41,200 nt of DNA from Gammaproteobacteria bacterium UBA2168. Its GTDB lineage: Bacteria > Pseudomonadota > Gammaproteobacteria > Pseudomonadales > Azotimanducaceae. The translations under genes were made by a program, and so were the position numbers. Position 1 is the stretch's first letter, and every line of letters begins with the position of its first letter. Below are positions 9,088 through 16,551 of this stretch, in pieces. Where the stretch lies: NCBI GenBank assembly GCA_002327525.1, contig DCWG01000059.1:1-41200 (forward strand). The letters are read 5' to 3'. Under the pieces are notes generated by a model that saw nothing but the letters and a program-made list of their open reading frames with translations, was not told the DNA's origin and ran no database searches.

Positions 9088-9778
9088 ATGACGATTTCAA
9101 TCCACGCGGCTGTCAGAAAGGTACAACCTGCTCGGATCTGTTGACGGGGCCAACACGCATAGACCATCCGCTGCGGCGCGTCGGCCCGCGGGGATCGGGG
9201 CGCTGGAAGCGGGTATCGTGGGACGAAGCCAACAACCAGGTCGCGCGCAGTTGGTCGATACGCTCAAGGAGCCCGGCGGTGAAGGCATCCTTGCCGAGGT
9301 CGGCGGCAATATCGACACGGGCCAGGCGATGGCGGCCGTGTACCGATTTCTCAGGCAGATTGGGGTTCCCTCCACCGACTACGTGGCCCAGCTCGGAGAT
9401 CTGCCGGTTGGTGCGATGATCATCTCCAGCCTCGGCGCCTGTAAGCTCTTTCACGCCGACCTGATTCGACGTGCTCAAGTCCTCCTGGCTTCGTTGACCG
9501 GCAATCTGGGACGGGCCGGCGGTGGCTGGCAGTCGGGCGCGATGCTGGGTTAGGACAATCGCGCGGTGCTGACCGCTCTGCTGGGATTGAGGATGGCCGA
9601 GCTCGAGCAGCTTGCCGATGAGGGGATCACCGGTGAGCTACCCACGCACAAAGCACGGCCGCCTTCGGCGCATCCCTGCGATCATTGGCGAGCACGAGGT
9701 GGCAGATTCGATGAGGACCATCGTGATCTGCTGAGCGCCGAGTACGGCGTCAAAATCGGTGGTCGAAGCGATCGGTAG
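9088..9778 (+). pseudogene. Degraded molybdenum alpha subunit gene
   Basis: Fragments of a DMSO-reductase-family alpha subunit remain in two frames. One frame from 9096 reads FNPRGCQKG and then [23 protein letters not shown], matching the FS0-proximal part of the intact subunits in this window. After a frameshift near 9240 the reading is [10 protein letters not shown], then KLFHADLIRRAQVLLASLTGNLGRAGGGWQSGAM, which matches KLYHSDLLQRAIYLLAVLTGNIGKLGGGFWNGG of the alpha gene upstream. Around 200 residues between these blocks are missing, the N-terminus and the whole C-terminal half are gone, and TAG at 9551-9553 interrupts the rest. A ribosome site (AAGGAG, about 9072) before ATG 9088 may be a leftover. 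Confidence 0.85.
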
Positions 9779-9792
9779 TCCGCTGGCCACAC

Positions 9793-10566
9793 TCAAGTCA
9801 ACACATACCCTCCGTCCACCGCGATGGTCTCACCGGTGATGAAGCACGCGGCCGGGCTGGCCAGAAACAGAATCGTATTGGCGACGTCCTCCGCTGTGCC
9901 AAGGTGCCCCATGGGCGTGCGCTGGACAGAGACGGCTTCGGTCTCGGAAAGGACATCCCTGGTCCCGGGTGTCGGTACGACGCCGGGCGCAATTGCGTTG
10001 ACTCGAATCTGGTGTGGACCAAGCTCGAGAGCGGTGGCCTTGGTGAGCATGACGACCGCGGCCTTGGTCGTGTCATAGGGAACCAGACCGCCATTGGTGG
10101 GCTTCAAACCTTGAACGGATGCGAGGTTGACGATGCAACCGCCGCCGCCCTGATCGGCCATGATCTGCCCGGCAGTTCTCGAGCAGCGGAAGACGGCGGT
10201 CAAATTAAGGTCGACAACGCGATTCCAAACGTCGTCTGATGTCTCCAGAAAATCGGAGAAAGGATAGATACCCGCATTGTTGATCAGAATGTCCAGCCGC
10301 CCCAGCTCGTCGGTAGTTTGTTTCATCATCGATTCGATGGTGCCGGGCTCCGTCACGTCACCCCTGATTGCGATGGCCTGGCCACCTTGTTCGCGGATTG
10401 CAGCTGCTACCTGGTCGGCTTGCTCAAGATTGAGGTCTACCACGGCGACCGAAGCACCGGCTTCTGCCAGCGCCAGACCCGCGGCACGCCCGATGCCTTG
10501 CCCCCCACCCGTTACCAGTGCCACCTTGCCATTGAGGCCGAAGCGTTTGTCCAAAGCGTCTGTCAT
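9793..10566 (-). CDS. Short-chain dehydrogenase/reductase (SDR)
   Basis: A 257-residue classical SDR. It has the cofactor motif TGGGQGIG (19-26), then GDVTEP, NNAGIYPF, a catalytic Ser in NLASVQG and the YDTTK dyad, and ends in ITGETIAVDGGYVLT. The VDLN stretch after the second strand carries an Asp that usually favours NAD(H) over NADP(H). I start it at ATG 10566, preceded by GAAGGA; an upstream in-frame extension (MIRRRY...) lacks such a site. It would oxidise an alcohol or reduce a ketone in the cytoplasm, and could act on a hydroxylated product of the molybdenum enzymes (inference from context). Confidence 0.9.
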   Translation of the reverse strand: MTDALDKRFGLNGKVALVTGGGQGIGRAAGLALAEAGASVAVVDLNLEQADQVAAAIREQGGQAIAIRGDVTEPGTIESMMKQTTDELGRLDILINNAGIYPFSDFLETSDDVWNRVVDLNLTAVFRCSRTAGQIMADQGGGGCIVNLASVQGLKPTNGGLVPYDTTKAAVVMLTKATALELGPHQIRVNAIAPGVVPTPGTRDVLSETEAVSVQRTPMGHLGTAEDVANTILFLASPAACFITGETIAVDGGYVLT

Positions 10567-10610
10567 TTCATCGCGTCCTTCATTTGGTTTGCTTGTGTAT
10601 CGGCGCCGAA

Positions 10611-11185
10611 TCAACGCCAGTGGTGTTGTGCTAGTGGAATAGCCCCCATGTATGTCTCAGCTCGGGCGAGTGCAACCAGGGTCTCGTGAAGTACCGCCCA
10701 CAGCGGCCGGGTGCCCTCTCATCTGCGCCTTGCAGAACATCTGCTGCAATCACCAGGTCGTCCAGGACTTTGAAATACCGTGATCGTTGCTCGAGCTCGC
10801 CCGCCAGGCTGTCTTCCAGCGAGGCGTTCAAGGCTGCCTGAAGTTCATCATTGGCGGCGTTCCAACAATCAGATCGCGTTGCGGGCTCCTTTGCAAGCCG
10901 CTGGAGTTGGCCGCTTACGGTTTCGAGCGCACGCATGCCCCCGGCATTGCCCTCGCGGACTTTCTGCATGGGCTCTTCGAGACCCTCGGCACGCCAGTCG
11001 AGGGTCATGGCGACCTGACCGGCCTGACCGCGCGCCTGGACGCCGTAAACGTGCCACGATCGTCCGCCCATGATACGTACCACCGTGGCGACGAGATCCC
11101 GCGCTCGTGGCAGCTGGGAGCACAGATAGGTGACGACTCGCGCATTGAAGTCGGCGTGTTTGACGACGTTGACGGGCAAATCCAC
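10611..11185 (-). pseudogene. Deletion fusion of an APH-type kinase gene and a helical-protein gene
   Basis: Residues 1-52 match the N-terminus of the APH-like kinase encoded at 39673-40710 (ADFNAR[VI]V[TA]YL, RIMGGRSW[HD]VYGVQAR). Directly after VQAR the reading becomes GQAGQVAMTLDWRAEG, matching residue 31 onward of the helical protein at 39170-39676. About 290 kinase residues and 30 helical-protein residues have been deleted, joining two genes that are adjacent in the intact copy. Near the 3' end one extra base in GATGAGAGGGC shifts the frame; correcting it restores LAQHHWR and a TGA at 10611-10613, as in the intact copy (LPKHHWR). A 184-codon frame survives to 10631 but is unlikely to be functional. 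It begins 4 bases after the chaperone gene. Confidence 0.87.
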
Positions 11186-11189
11186 GGGC

Positions 11190-11900
11190 TCACCGATCCG
11201 CTGGATAATTCTGATTCATTACCAAAGGCGTACCCGCGGCTTGATCCAGGTCGATCTGCTCTACGACGGCTCCCAGCGAGGACAGCTCGAAGGCCAGAAA
11301 GTCGTTGAGCGCACGGATCAGTTCACCGAAAAATGCCATGGGGTCGTGTTGTTGCACACGCTCATGTAAGTCTGGCACCCAGCGGCCCGGGTGACGCGCC
11401 AGAAAGTCACGCTGGGCACGTCGGAACGATCCCGGATCTGTGCCCGTTTCGAGCGCCTCCGCCTCGCTGAACGTAAGAAAATGCAGAAACTCAAGCTCGG
11501 TTGCCAGGTGATCCGGTAACTCGCGGGTTGCTTGTGCTGTCTCGAGGCCGAAGTGTTCGTAGAAGCGAATTGCTTCTTCCATCGTCTTCATACGCGTACC
11601 ACCATAGGAGCCGCCGAACAGCGGGCAAGGTGGACCCGATGCGCCGACATCGAAAAGCCTCGTATACTCGACGGCAAGTGCATCATCGTCGCCGCCGGCG
11701 TCACGTAGCGCATCTGTCCTCAGACCCTCGCAAAGTGCCGGGGCAACGATGGCGAGAAGTGCTTCGAGCGCGCCCGCAAGTTCACCGCCTCTAACTTGTC
11801 CTGCGCTTGTCTCGTTTGGATATTCGATGGCCTTGGCGAACAGAAGATAGGCGTTGCTACGCGCTGTCGCCTTCTGTAACTCGGTCTGCTTTCCCTCGAT
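11190..11900 (-). CDS. TorD/DmsD-like molybdoenzyme maturation chaperone, abnormal start
   Basis: The frame encodes about 236 residues related to the chaperone at 37392-38024: SNAYLLFAKAIEYP (cf. SKLYALLSQAFRYP), VEYTRLFDVGASGPPCPLFGGSYGG (cf. VELFELGGDAGPPAFIYEGEYGG), then FYEHFGL and DHLATELEFLHFLTF. These all-helical proteins bind Tat signals or apo alpha subunits and help cofactor insertion. No ATG, GTG or TTG exists in frame between an upstream TGA and Met at 11591, which would remove the N-terminal third. A good Shine-Dalgarno AGGAG (11909-11913) lies 8 bases before ATC at 11898-11900, so the start may be a mutated ATG or a rare AUC start. An alternative is a frameshift after the ATG near 11920. 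It may be functional or inactive. Confidence 0.68.
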   Translation of the reverse strand: MEGKQTELQKATARSNAYLLFAKAIEYPNETSAGQVRGGELAGALEALLAIVAPALCEGLRTDALRDAGGDDDALAVEYTRLFDVGASGPPCPLFGGSYGGTRMKTMEEAIRFYEHFGLETAQATRELPDHLATELEFLHFLTFSEAEALETGTDPGSFRRAQRDFLARHPGRWVPDLHERVQQHDPMAFFGELIRALNDFLAFELSSLGAVVEQIDLDQAAGTPLVMNQNYPADR

Positions 11901-11910
11901 AGCGGTTTCT

Positions 11911-11931
11911 CCTAGCGCTCATCGCGCTAGG
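11911..11931 (-). promoter_or_regulatory. Hairpin overlapping the NIPSNAP stop and the chaperone ribosome site
   Basis: CCTAGCGC (11911-11918) and GCGCTAGG (11924-11931) form a perfect 8-base stem with a 5-base loop. In the minus-strand RNA it contains the stop codon of the NIPSNAP-like gene (11927-11929) and part of the AGGAG ribosome site of the chaperone (11909-11913). No T-run follows, so it is not an ordinary terminator. Ribosomes finishing the upstream gene would open it, which fits translational coupling (inference). Confidence 0.45.
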
Positions 11932-12232
11932 GAGAATAGGGCAGTTTCTCCATTATCTCTAGCCCTTCCGACTCGAGGCACGGCGGAAGCTTTTCCGCCC
12001 ACTCGGCGAACTCGGGATCGTTGTTTACGACGTCCAGAACCGACATTACCTGGCTGGCGTCGGGTATCTCCCACAGATCGTATGCCTTGTTCAAGGTGCC
12101 GATCCTGATGACCCAGGCACCGCGGAGACGCCAGCCTTTTTCCTCGAGCTTCGGTACCAAGTGCTCCATGATGCCAACGAACTCCTCGACCTTCCCATAG
12201 CGAACCTGTAGGGTTGCAAGCATGTAAGTCAC
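11927..12232 (-). CDS. NIPSNAP-like small protein
   Basis: A 101-residue protein with a dimeric alpha/beta-barrel pattern: a first strand (MLATLQVRYGKVEEFVGIMEHLVPKLEEKGW), a second (GAWVIRIGTLNKAYDLWEIPDASQV) and a helical tail (DPEFAEWAEKLPPCLESEGLEIME). This arrangement resembles NIPSNAP and related ferredoxin-like-fold families, whose biochemical role is poorly known. The GTG at 12232 follows GGAG; an ATG three codons in is an alternative. It is the first gene of a minus-strand unit with the chaperone and the fused pseudogene. A remnant of its C-terminus is found at 40796-40873, upstream of the intact kinase/helical pair. Confidence 0.65.
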   Translation of the reverse strand: MTYMLATLQVRYGKVEEFVGIMEHLVPKLEEKGWRLRGAWVIRIGTLNKAYDLWEIPDASQVMSVLDVVNNDPEFAEWAEKLPPCLESEGLEIMEKLPYSP

Positions 12233-12293
12233 AACGGTTATTCTCCACTTCCCAATTAAACCGAGAGAACTTAGCGCAATCCAGGCGCTTTCG

Positions 12294-12322
12294 ACCTAAG
12301 TGAATTCCGGTATGGCTTAGGT
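12294..12322. promoter_or_regulatory. Inverted repeat in a divergent promoter region
   Basis: ACCTAAG (12294-12300) and CTTAGGT (12316-12322) are perfect 7-base arms 15 bases apart. They lie between the divergently transcribed NIPSNAP-like and metallo-hydrolase genes. This could be an operator for a dimeric regulator or chance; nothing else supports it. Confidence 0.3.
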
Positions 12323-12392
12323 GGGAGGGGGCTCCTAGTGTGTCGTGTTGCTCATGCGCAGCGTCTGGGTGAAGGGAAGGGATAAACAATCT

Positions 12393-13391
12393 GTGGTAGA
12401 AGAAGTCCGCCCCAATCTGTTTCGTATCGTCGTTCCGCTGCCGAACAGTCCGTTGAAAGAGATCAACTCATACGTGTTTGCCTCATCGGAGCGCAGTCTG
12501 ATCGTCGACACGGGCATGAACCGCCCAGAATGCCGCGAAGTGCTCGAGGCAGCCATCGAGGGAATTGGCATCGATCTTGAGCAGACTGACTTCGTTGCCA
12601 CTCATCTGCATGCAGACCACCAAGGGTTGATCCCGACGCTGATGCGTTCAGGTTCGCGCGCCTATATGGGCGCGCTGGATACGCCGGCGTTTCGCCAAGG
12701 CAAAGGCGACACCTGGTCAAAGGACGGGTTCATGGGGGACTTTGCACGTCGTAGTGGTTTCCCGGCCAGAGATCTCGAGGCATCCATGCAGAATCACCCA
12801 GGGTTCCGCTACAGTGGTTCAGCACCAGTGGATTACATCGAATTGAAGGAGGGATACGCCTTTGACGTGGGCGAGTATTGCCTCCGCGTGATCGACACGC
12901 CGGGCCATACGGGGGGGCATGTCTGTCTGTTCGACACCGAAGCGAAGATCTTCCTGTCGGGAGATCACGTTCTGGGTGACATCACTCCCAACATTGCCAC
13001 CTGGTCCAACGAAGGTGATCCGCTGGGTGACTATCTCGCAAGTCTGGATAAGGTCGCCGGGCTAGACGTGGCGCTGTGTTTACCCGGGCATCGGTCGGTC
13101 ATCGAGGCTTTCGGCGAGCGCCTCGATGAGCTCGTGGAACACCACAGAGCGAGAGCCAACGAGGTGCTGGATATTCTCGAGGCCGGTGATGCGAATGCTT
13201 ACGACACCGCGGGCCAGATGACCTGGTCGATTCAGGCAGCGTCCTGGGAAGAGTTTCCGGTCATGCAGCGCTGGTTTGCGACGGGAGAGGCAATCGCCCA
13301 CTTGCGCTACCTGGAGGAAAAGCAGCTGATTCGGTGCCGCGAGGTGGACGGTGATTTCCTTTATTCCAGAGTTGGTCAGGCGCGAGTCTAA
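12393..13391 (+). CDS. Metallo-beta-lactamase-fold hydrolase
   Basis: A protein of 332 residues with the metal-binding motif THLHADH (H71, H73, D75, H76), then TPGHTGGH, the bridging Asp in LSGDHVLGD and a final His in LPGHRSV. These are the five standard motifs of the glyoxalase II / MBL superfamily, whose members hydrolyse esters, thioesters or lactones at a two-metal site. A C-terminal helical region (about 240-332, with the stretch MQRWFATGEAIAHLRYLEEKQLI) resembles the winged-helix end seen in several family members. I prefer GTG at 12393, which follows AGGGAAGGG; GTG 12345 and ATG 12354 have no ribosome site. Its stop overlaps that of the convergent alpha gene by 4 bases. In context it could be an acyl-CoA thioesterase or lactonase (inference). 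Confidence 0.85.
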   Translation: MVEEVRPNLFRIVVPLPNSPLKEINSYVFASSERSLIVDTGMNRPECREVLEAAIEGIGIDLEQTDFVATHLHADHQGLIPTLMRSGSRAYMGALDTPAFRQGKGDTWSKDGFMGDFARRSGFPARDLEASMQNHPGFRYSGSAPVDYIELKEGYAFDVGEYCLRVIDTPGHTGGHVCLFDTEAKIFLSGDHVLGDITPNIATWSNEGDPLGDYLASLDKVAGLDVALCLPGHRSVIEAFGERLDELVEHHRARANEVLDILEAGDANAYDTAGQMTWSIQAASWEEFPVMQRWFATGEAIAHLRYLEEKQLIRCREVDGDFLYSRVGQARV

Positions 13392-16246
13392 CTCTTCTCC
13401 AACTTCTCTATTTCCACCCGCACGCCCCGGTCGTTCATTCCGGGTTGTCCGACCGCTCCCCTTGGCTGCAGGTGCGAGTAGCCACCCACCATCTGAATCG
13501 GGTTCATGGGTGTCGCTTGGACGGACTGGTAAGAGTTTCGCTGCGGGAACTGGAACGGCTCCCAAGCATCATACACCACCGTCTGCCCCGGCCGAATGCT
13601 CGGTGATGTCTTCACGAGAACCTCGAACGCCCCGACATCGTTACTGACGCGCACCCGATCACCATCATCGAGGTCGCGGGCACGGGCATCTTCCAGGCTG
13701 ACGTACATTACGGGTTCGCCTTGCTGGAGGCGCAGCATGAGGTCGTGATCACGCCAGCTCGAATGGATCGACCAACGCGCATGGCCACCGGTCATCTGCA
13801 ATGGATAGTCGCCGCCGATGGGCGGATTGTCCTTGTGCACGGGCAGTTCCTCACCCAACTCGAAGAACAGGTCGTGGTCGACGTAGAACTGCATCCGGCG
13901 GGTCAGCGTTGGCCAGGGCATCTTGTGCTCAGTATGCCAGGTGCACGCGGTGATGGTTTCGTCCGGTTTGATGTCCGTTGCCATGGCCAGTGTAGGGCCG
14001 AGCGACGTGAAGCGGGCATGGCCTTCCTGTTTCAACGTCTCCCAGGTCGTCCCCTTGGTGTTGGAATTGGCTTTCATCACGGCGCTCAAGAGCGCTTCTT
14101 CGTCTTTCTCAGCATAACGCCGGTTGAACGTGAACTCCTCGTAGACCCGCGCCAGGCTGCGCGGCTGGCCCGAGCGGTCCTCATAGCTCTCGAGTCCGCG
14201 GGTGACGGCTCGTTCCTGGATTTTCTTGAGCAACAGGCAGTGGAATTCCCAATCGGGCTTGGCATCTCCGAGCGGGTCCACAGCCTTCGTCGTGGCCTGG
14301 GCATAGGGTGCGAGGGGCGTAGCCCAGATGACGTCGTTGCGTTCGTACCAACCAGCCGCGGGAAACACGTAGTCGCTGTACAGGGCGGTGGTGCTGAGTC
14401 GCCAGTCGACCGTCACCAGCAGGGGAAGATCCGGCAACAGACCATCGATGAGTCGATCACCGCGGACGCGCCTGAGGACGTTGCCACCAACCTCGAAGAG
14501 GACTTTCGGTGCTGCGGGCGGTGGTAGCTGCCACCCTTGCTCGTAGGCCTCGGCCAGGTGCGCCTCGGCATCGCGCTTGAGATGGGGATCCCATTGCTTG
14601 GCATTGCCCATGATCTCCGACATGCCGCCATGGTGATGGAACAAGAGTGCAGAGGAGATGTAGTTGCCACCCTTGTAGGCGGCTCGCGTCATGTCGAAAA
14701 AAGCCTGTTCCGCTGTCTGGCCGTCGCGCTTCGCCCGGTCCCACAGAGGCAGGTCGTCGGTATCGTCTCGCCCTTGGAAGTCGGGTTGTGAAGCCGGAGC
14801 GAAAGTGGCCGCGCCAGGACCGTCGAGGGGCATGAGGGGGAACGCGTTCACGCCGCTACCCTTCTTGCCGAACTGGCCGCACAGCGCGAATACCAGAAAC
14901 TGCACACGTTCCATCTCCATGCCGTGGTAGAACTTGGCGAAGTTCGACTGCGTAAGTACGGTGGCGCTCTTGGCGTTTGCGATGCGGCGCGCCAGGCTGC
15001 GTACGATTTCCGGGTGCGTACCGGTAATCGCTTGAGCCGCTTCCGGTGCGTACTGCTCGATTTGTTGGCGCAGGAGGCTGAATACTGGTGTTGCGGTCAC
15101 GGGCCCGTCGCTGGTCTCTACCGTGAACTCGCCATCGAGGGCCGGCTGTACATCGTTCCACGCCAGGGTCAACGTTGGCGCCGGTTGCAGCGTCCCGGAC
15201 GTCAGATCGTGGACGTAGAAGCGATCATCACCCCCTTCTGTATCGAGATCGCTACCACGCAGGAATCGGCGGGTGTCGGTGCGCACGAGCAGGGGTAGAT
15301 CGGTCTGCTCTCGAATGAACGTCGCATCGAAGAGATTCTCCTCGATGATGACCTGGGACAGCGATAGACCGAGCGCCGCATCGGTACCGACGTTGACTGG
15401 CACCCATTGATCGGCATGCATTGCCGATGCGTTCAGGTCGGGTGTAATGACGACGATATGGGCGCCGTTGTAACGGGCCTCGTGGATGAAGTGAGCATTG
15501 GGGATCTGGGTTGTGGCTGGATTGCCGCCCCAGATGAGGATGAGGTCCGAGTAGAAGCAGTCGTCTGCGGAGCTCGTGAACATCATCTTGCCGCACGTGA
15601 CGTTGGCGCCGGGATGGTGGTCGCCAACCTCGGAATCGATGTCGAGCCTGATGGTGTCGAGAAGTCGGTCGGTGCGCGACAGGCCGACGTGGCCCCCACC
15701 ACTGGTGCTGCCGCCGCCCTGGTCCCAGTAGATGGCGCCGGGACCGTCAGTATTCAGCACGTCGATCACCCCATCGGCGACGTCCGTCAACGCTTCATCC
15801 CAGGAAACGCGTTTCCACTTGCCCTCACCCCGTTTCCCCATGCGTTTCAGCGGGTGTAGGAGACGGGACGCGTCATACATGCGGTCGCTGTAGCACGCCC
15901 CCTTCTGGCAACCGCGCGGATTGAAATCCGGCACGCTGGGATCGATCTGCTCGTAGGTCGCCGCCTGCTCTTCGCGCAGAACCAGCCCATCCTTGACGAA
16001 CACATTGAAGGTGCAGCCCCGCTGGTACCAGCAGTTCACGTGGTGTGTGCCTTTGGCCACGTGATCCCAGGTCCATCCTAGACGGTAGATGTCCGTCCAG
16101 TCCCGGTAGTTGGGAACAGCCCGATCCACGTCCGTTCCCGGCGTTGTACCGGGATTAGCCCAGGCGAGCCGATCGAGGGTCAGTGCTGCCGCGGCAACGT
16201 TGATCTGCTGTAGAAAGCTTCTTCGGGAGCTTGAAAAACGGGTCAT
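13388..16246 (-). CDS. Orphan type II DMSO-reductase family molybdenum alpha subunit, Tat-exported
   Basis: A 952-residue catalytic subunit. A Tat signal is clear (SSRRSFLQQ, RR at 8-9, then a hydrophobic stretch to about residue 30). FS0 ligands are H68-x3-C72-x5-C78-x34-C113; the x5 spacing differs from the x3 of the alpha gene at 2867. SSADDCFYSDLILIWGGNP supplies Asp228 or Asp229 as the likely molybdenum ligand. The C-terminus has LTRRMQFYVDHDLFFELGEELPVHKDNPPIGGDYPLQMTGGHARWSIHSSWRDHDLMLRLQQGEP, highly similar to the other alphas. No beta or gamma gene accompanies it, so it may share those encoded at 5608-7304. The ATG 16246 has GAGGAG about 15 bases upstream, which is distant. Confidence 0.92.
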   Translation of the reverse strand: MTRFSSSRRSFLQQINVAAAALTLDRLAWANPGTTPGTDVDRAVPNYRDWTDIYRLGWTWDHVAKGTHHVNCWYQRGCTFNVFVKDGLVLREEQAATYEQIDPSVPDFNPRGCQKGACYSDRMYDASRLLHPLKRMGKRGEGKWKRVSWDEALTDVADGVIDVLNTDGPGAIYWDQGGGSTSGGGHVGLSRTDRLLDTIRLDIDSEVGDHHPGANVTCGKMMFTSSADDCFYSDLILIWGGNPATTQIPNAHFIHEARYNGAHIVVITPDLNASAMHADQWVPVNVGTDAALGLSLSQVIIEENLFDATFIREQTDLPLLVRTDTRRFLRGSDLDTEGGDDRFYVHDLTSGTLQPAPTLTLAWNDVQPALDGEFTVETSDGPVTATPVFSLLRQQIEQYAPEAAQAITGTHPEIVRSLARRIANAKSATVLTQSNFAKFYHGMEMERVQFLVFALCGQFGKKGSGVNAFPLMPLDGPGAATFAPASQPDFQGRDDTDDLPLWDRAKRDGQTAEQAFFDMTRAAYKGGNYISSALLFHHHGGMSEIMGNAKQWDPHLKRDAEAHLAEAYEQGWQLPPPAAPKVLFEVGGNVLRRVRGDRLIDGLLPDLPLLVTVDWRLSTTALYSDYVFPAAGWYERNDVIWATPLAPYAQATTKAVDPLGDAKPDWEFHCLLLKKIQERAVTRGLESYEDRSGQPRSLARVYEEFTFNRRYAEKDEEALLSAVMKANSNTKGTTWETLKQEGHARFTSLGPTLAMATDIKPDETITACTWHTEHKMPWPTLTRRMQFYVDHDLFFELGEELPVHKDNPPIGGDYPLQMTGGHARWSIHSSWRDHDLMLRLQQGEPVMYVSLEDARARDLDDGDRVRVSNDVGAFEVLVKTSPSIRPGQTVVYDAWEPFQFPQRNSYQSVQATPMNPIQMVGGYSHLQPRGAVGQPGMNDRGVRVEIEKLEKS

Positions 16247-16551
16247 GCGTAAGGCTTGGGATCTCCTCGAGGTAAGATTGTACTGGCACGTATTCCGATA
16301 CACCACAACCGGTCTCTGTTGAGACCATTTCTAACCATCTCCTCTCCAGTCGTTTCCCTCGAACCAACTCGAAGTAACTTAGCGCTCTCAGGTTTCCATG
16401 GTCTTCGTGAGCGGTGAAGTGGCCAGATGTATTGTAGCCGGCGTCGATGAGTCGATCTTCGCGGCAAGTTGACGAGTGCAGCATGTCTTCATACGATTGT
16501 TGGCTAGCGCGTAGCGCATCTAACTAGAGTAACGGGAAAGGGAGGTAGCAC
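16247..16551. other. Divergent intergenic region
   Basis: About 305 bases between the divergent orphan alpha and CrtC-like genes. No gene was recognised. AACTTAGCGC at 16376-16385 is repeated exactly at 12268-12277, upstream of the NIPSNAP-like gene, with similar flanking bases. GTAT/ATAC arms near 16289-16300 form a weak inverted repeat. GGGAGG (about 16540-16545) is the ribosome site of the plus-strand gene. Confidence 0.4.

Noticed and set aside
13721..14527. Plus-strand open frame inside the orphan alpha gene (268 codons)
   Set aside because: It lies fully within a well-supported alpha subunit gene and shows no domain; similar shadows occur opposite the ligases (25827-26777, 29942-30889) and the beta gene (6315-7241).
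16297..16310. GATACACCACAACC as a further TGTAAC-type operator before the orphan alpha
   Set aside because: Only the GATACAC half agrees with the site at 39140-39156; the other half does not match, so it is not counted.
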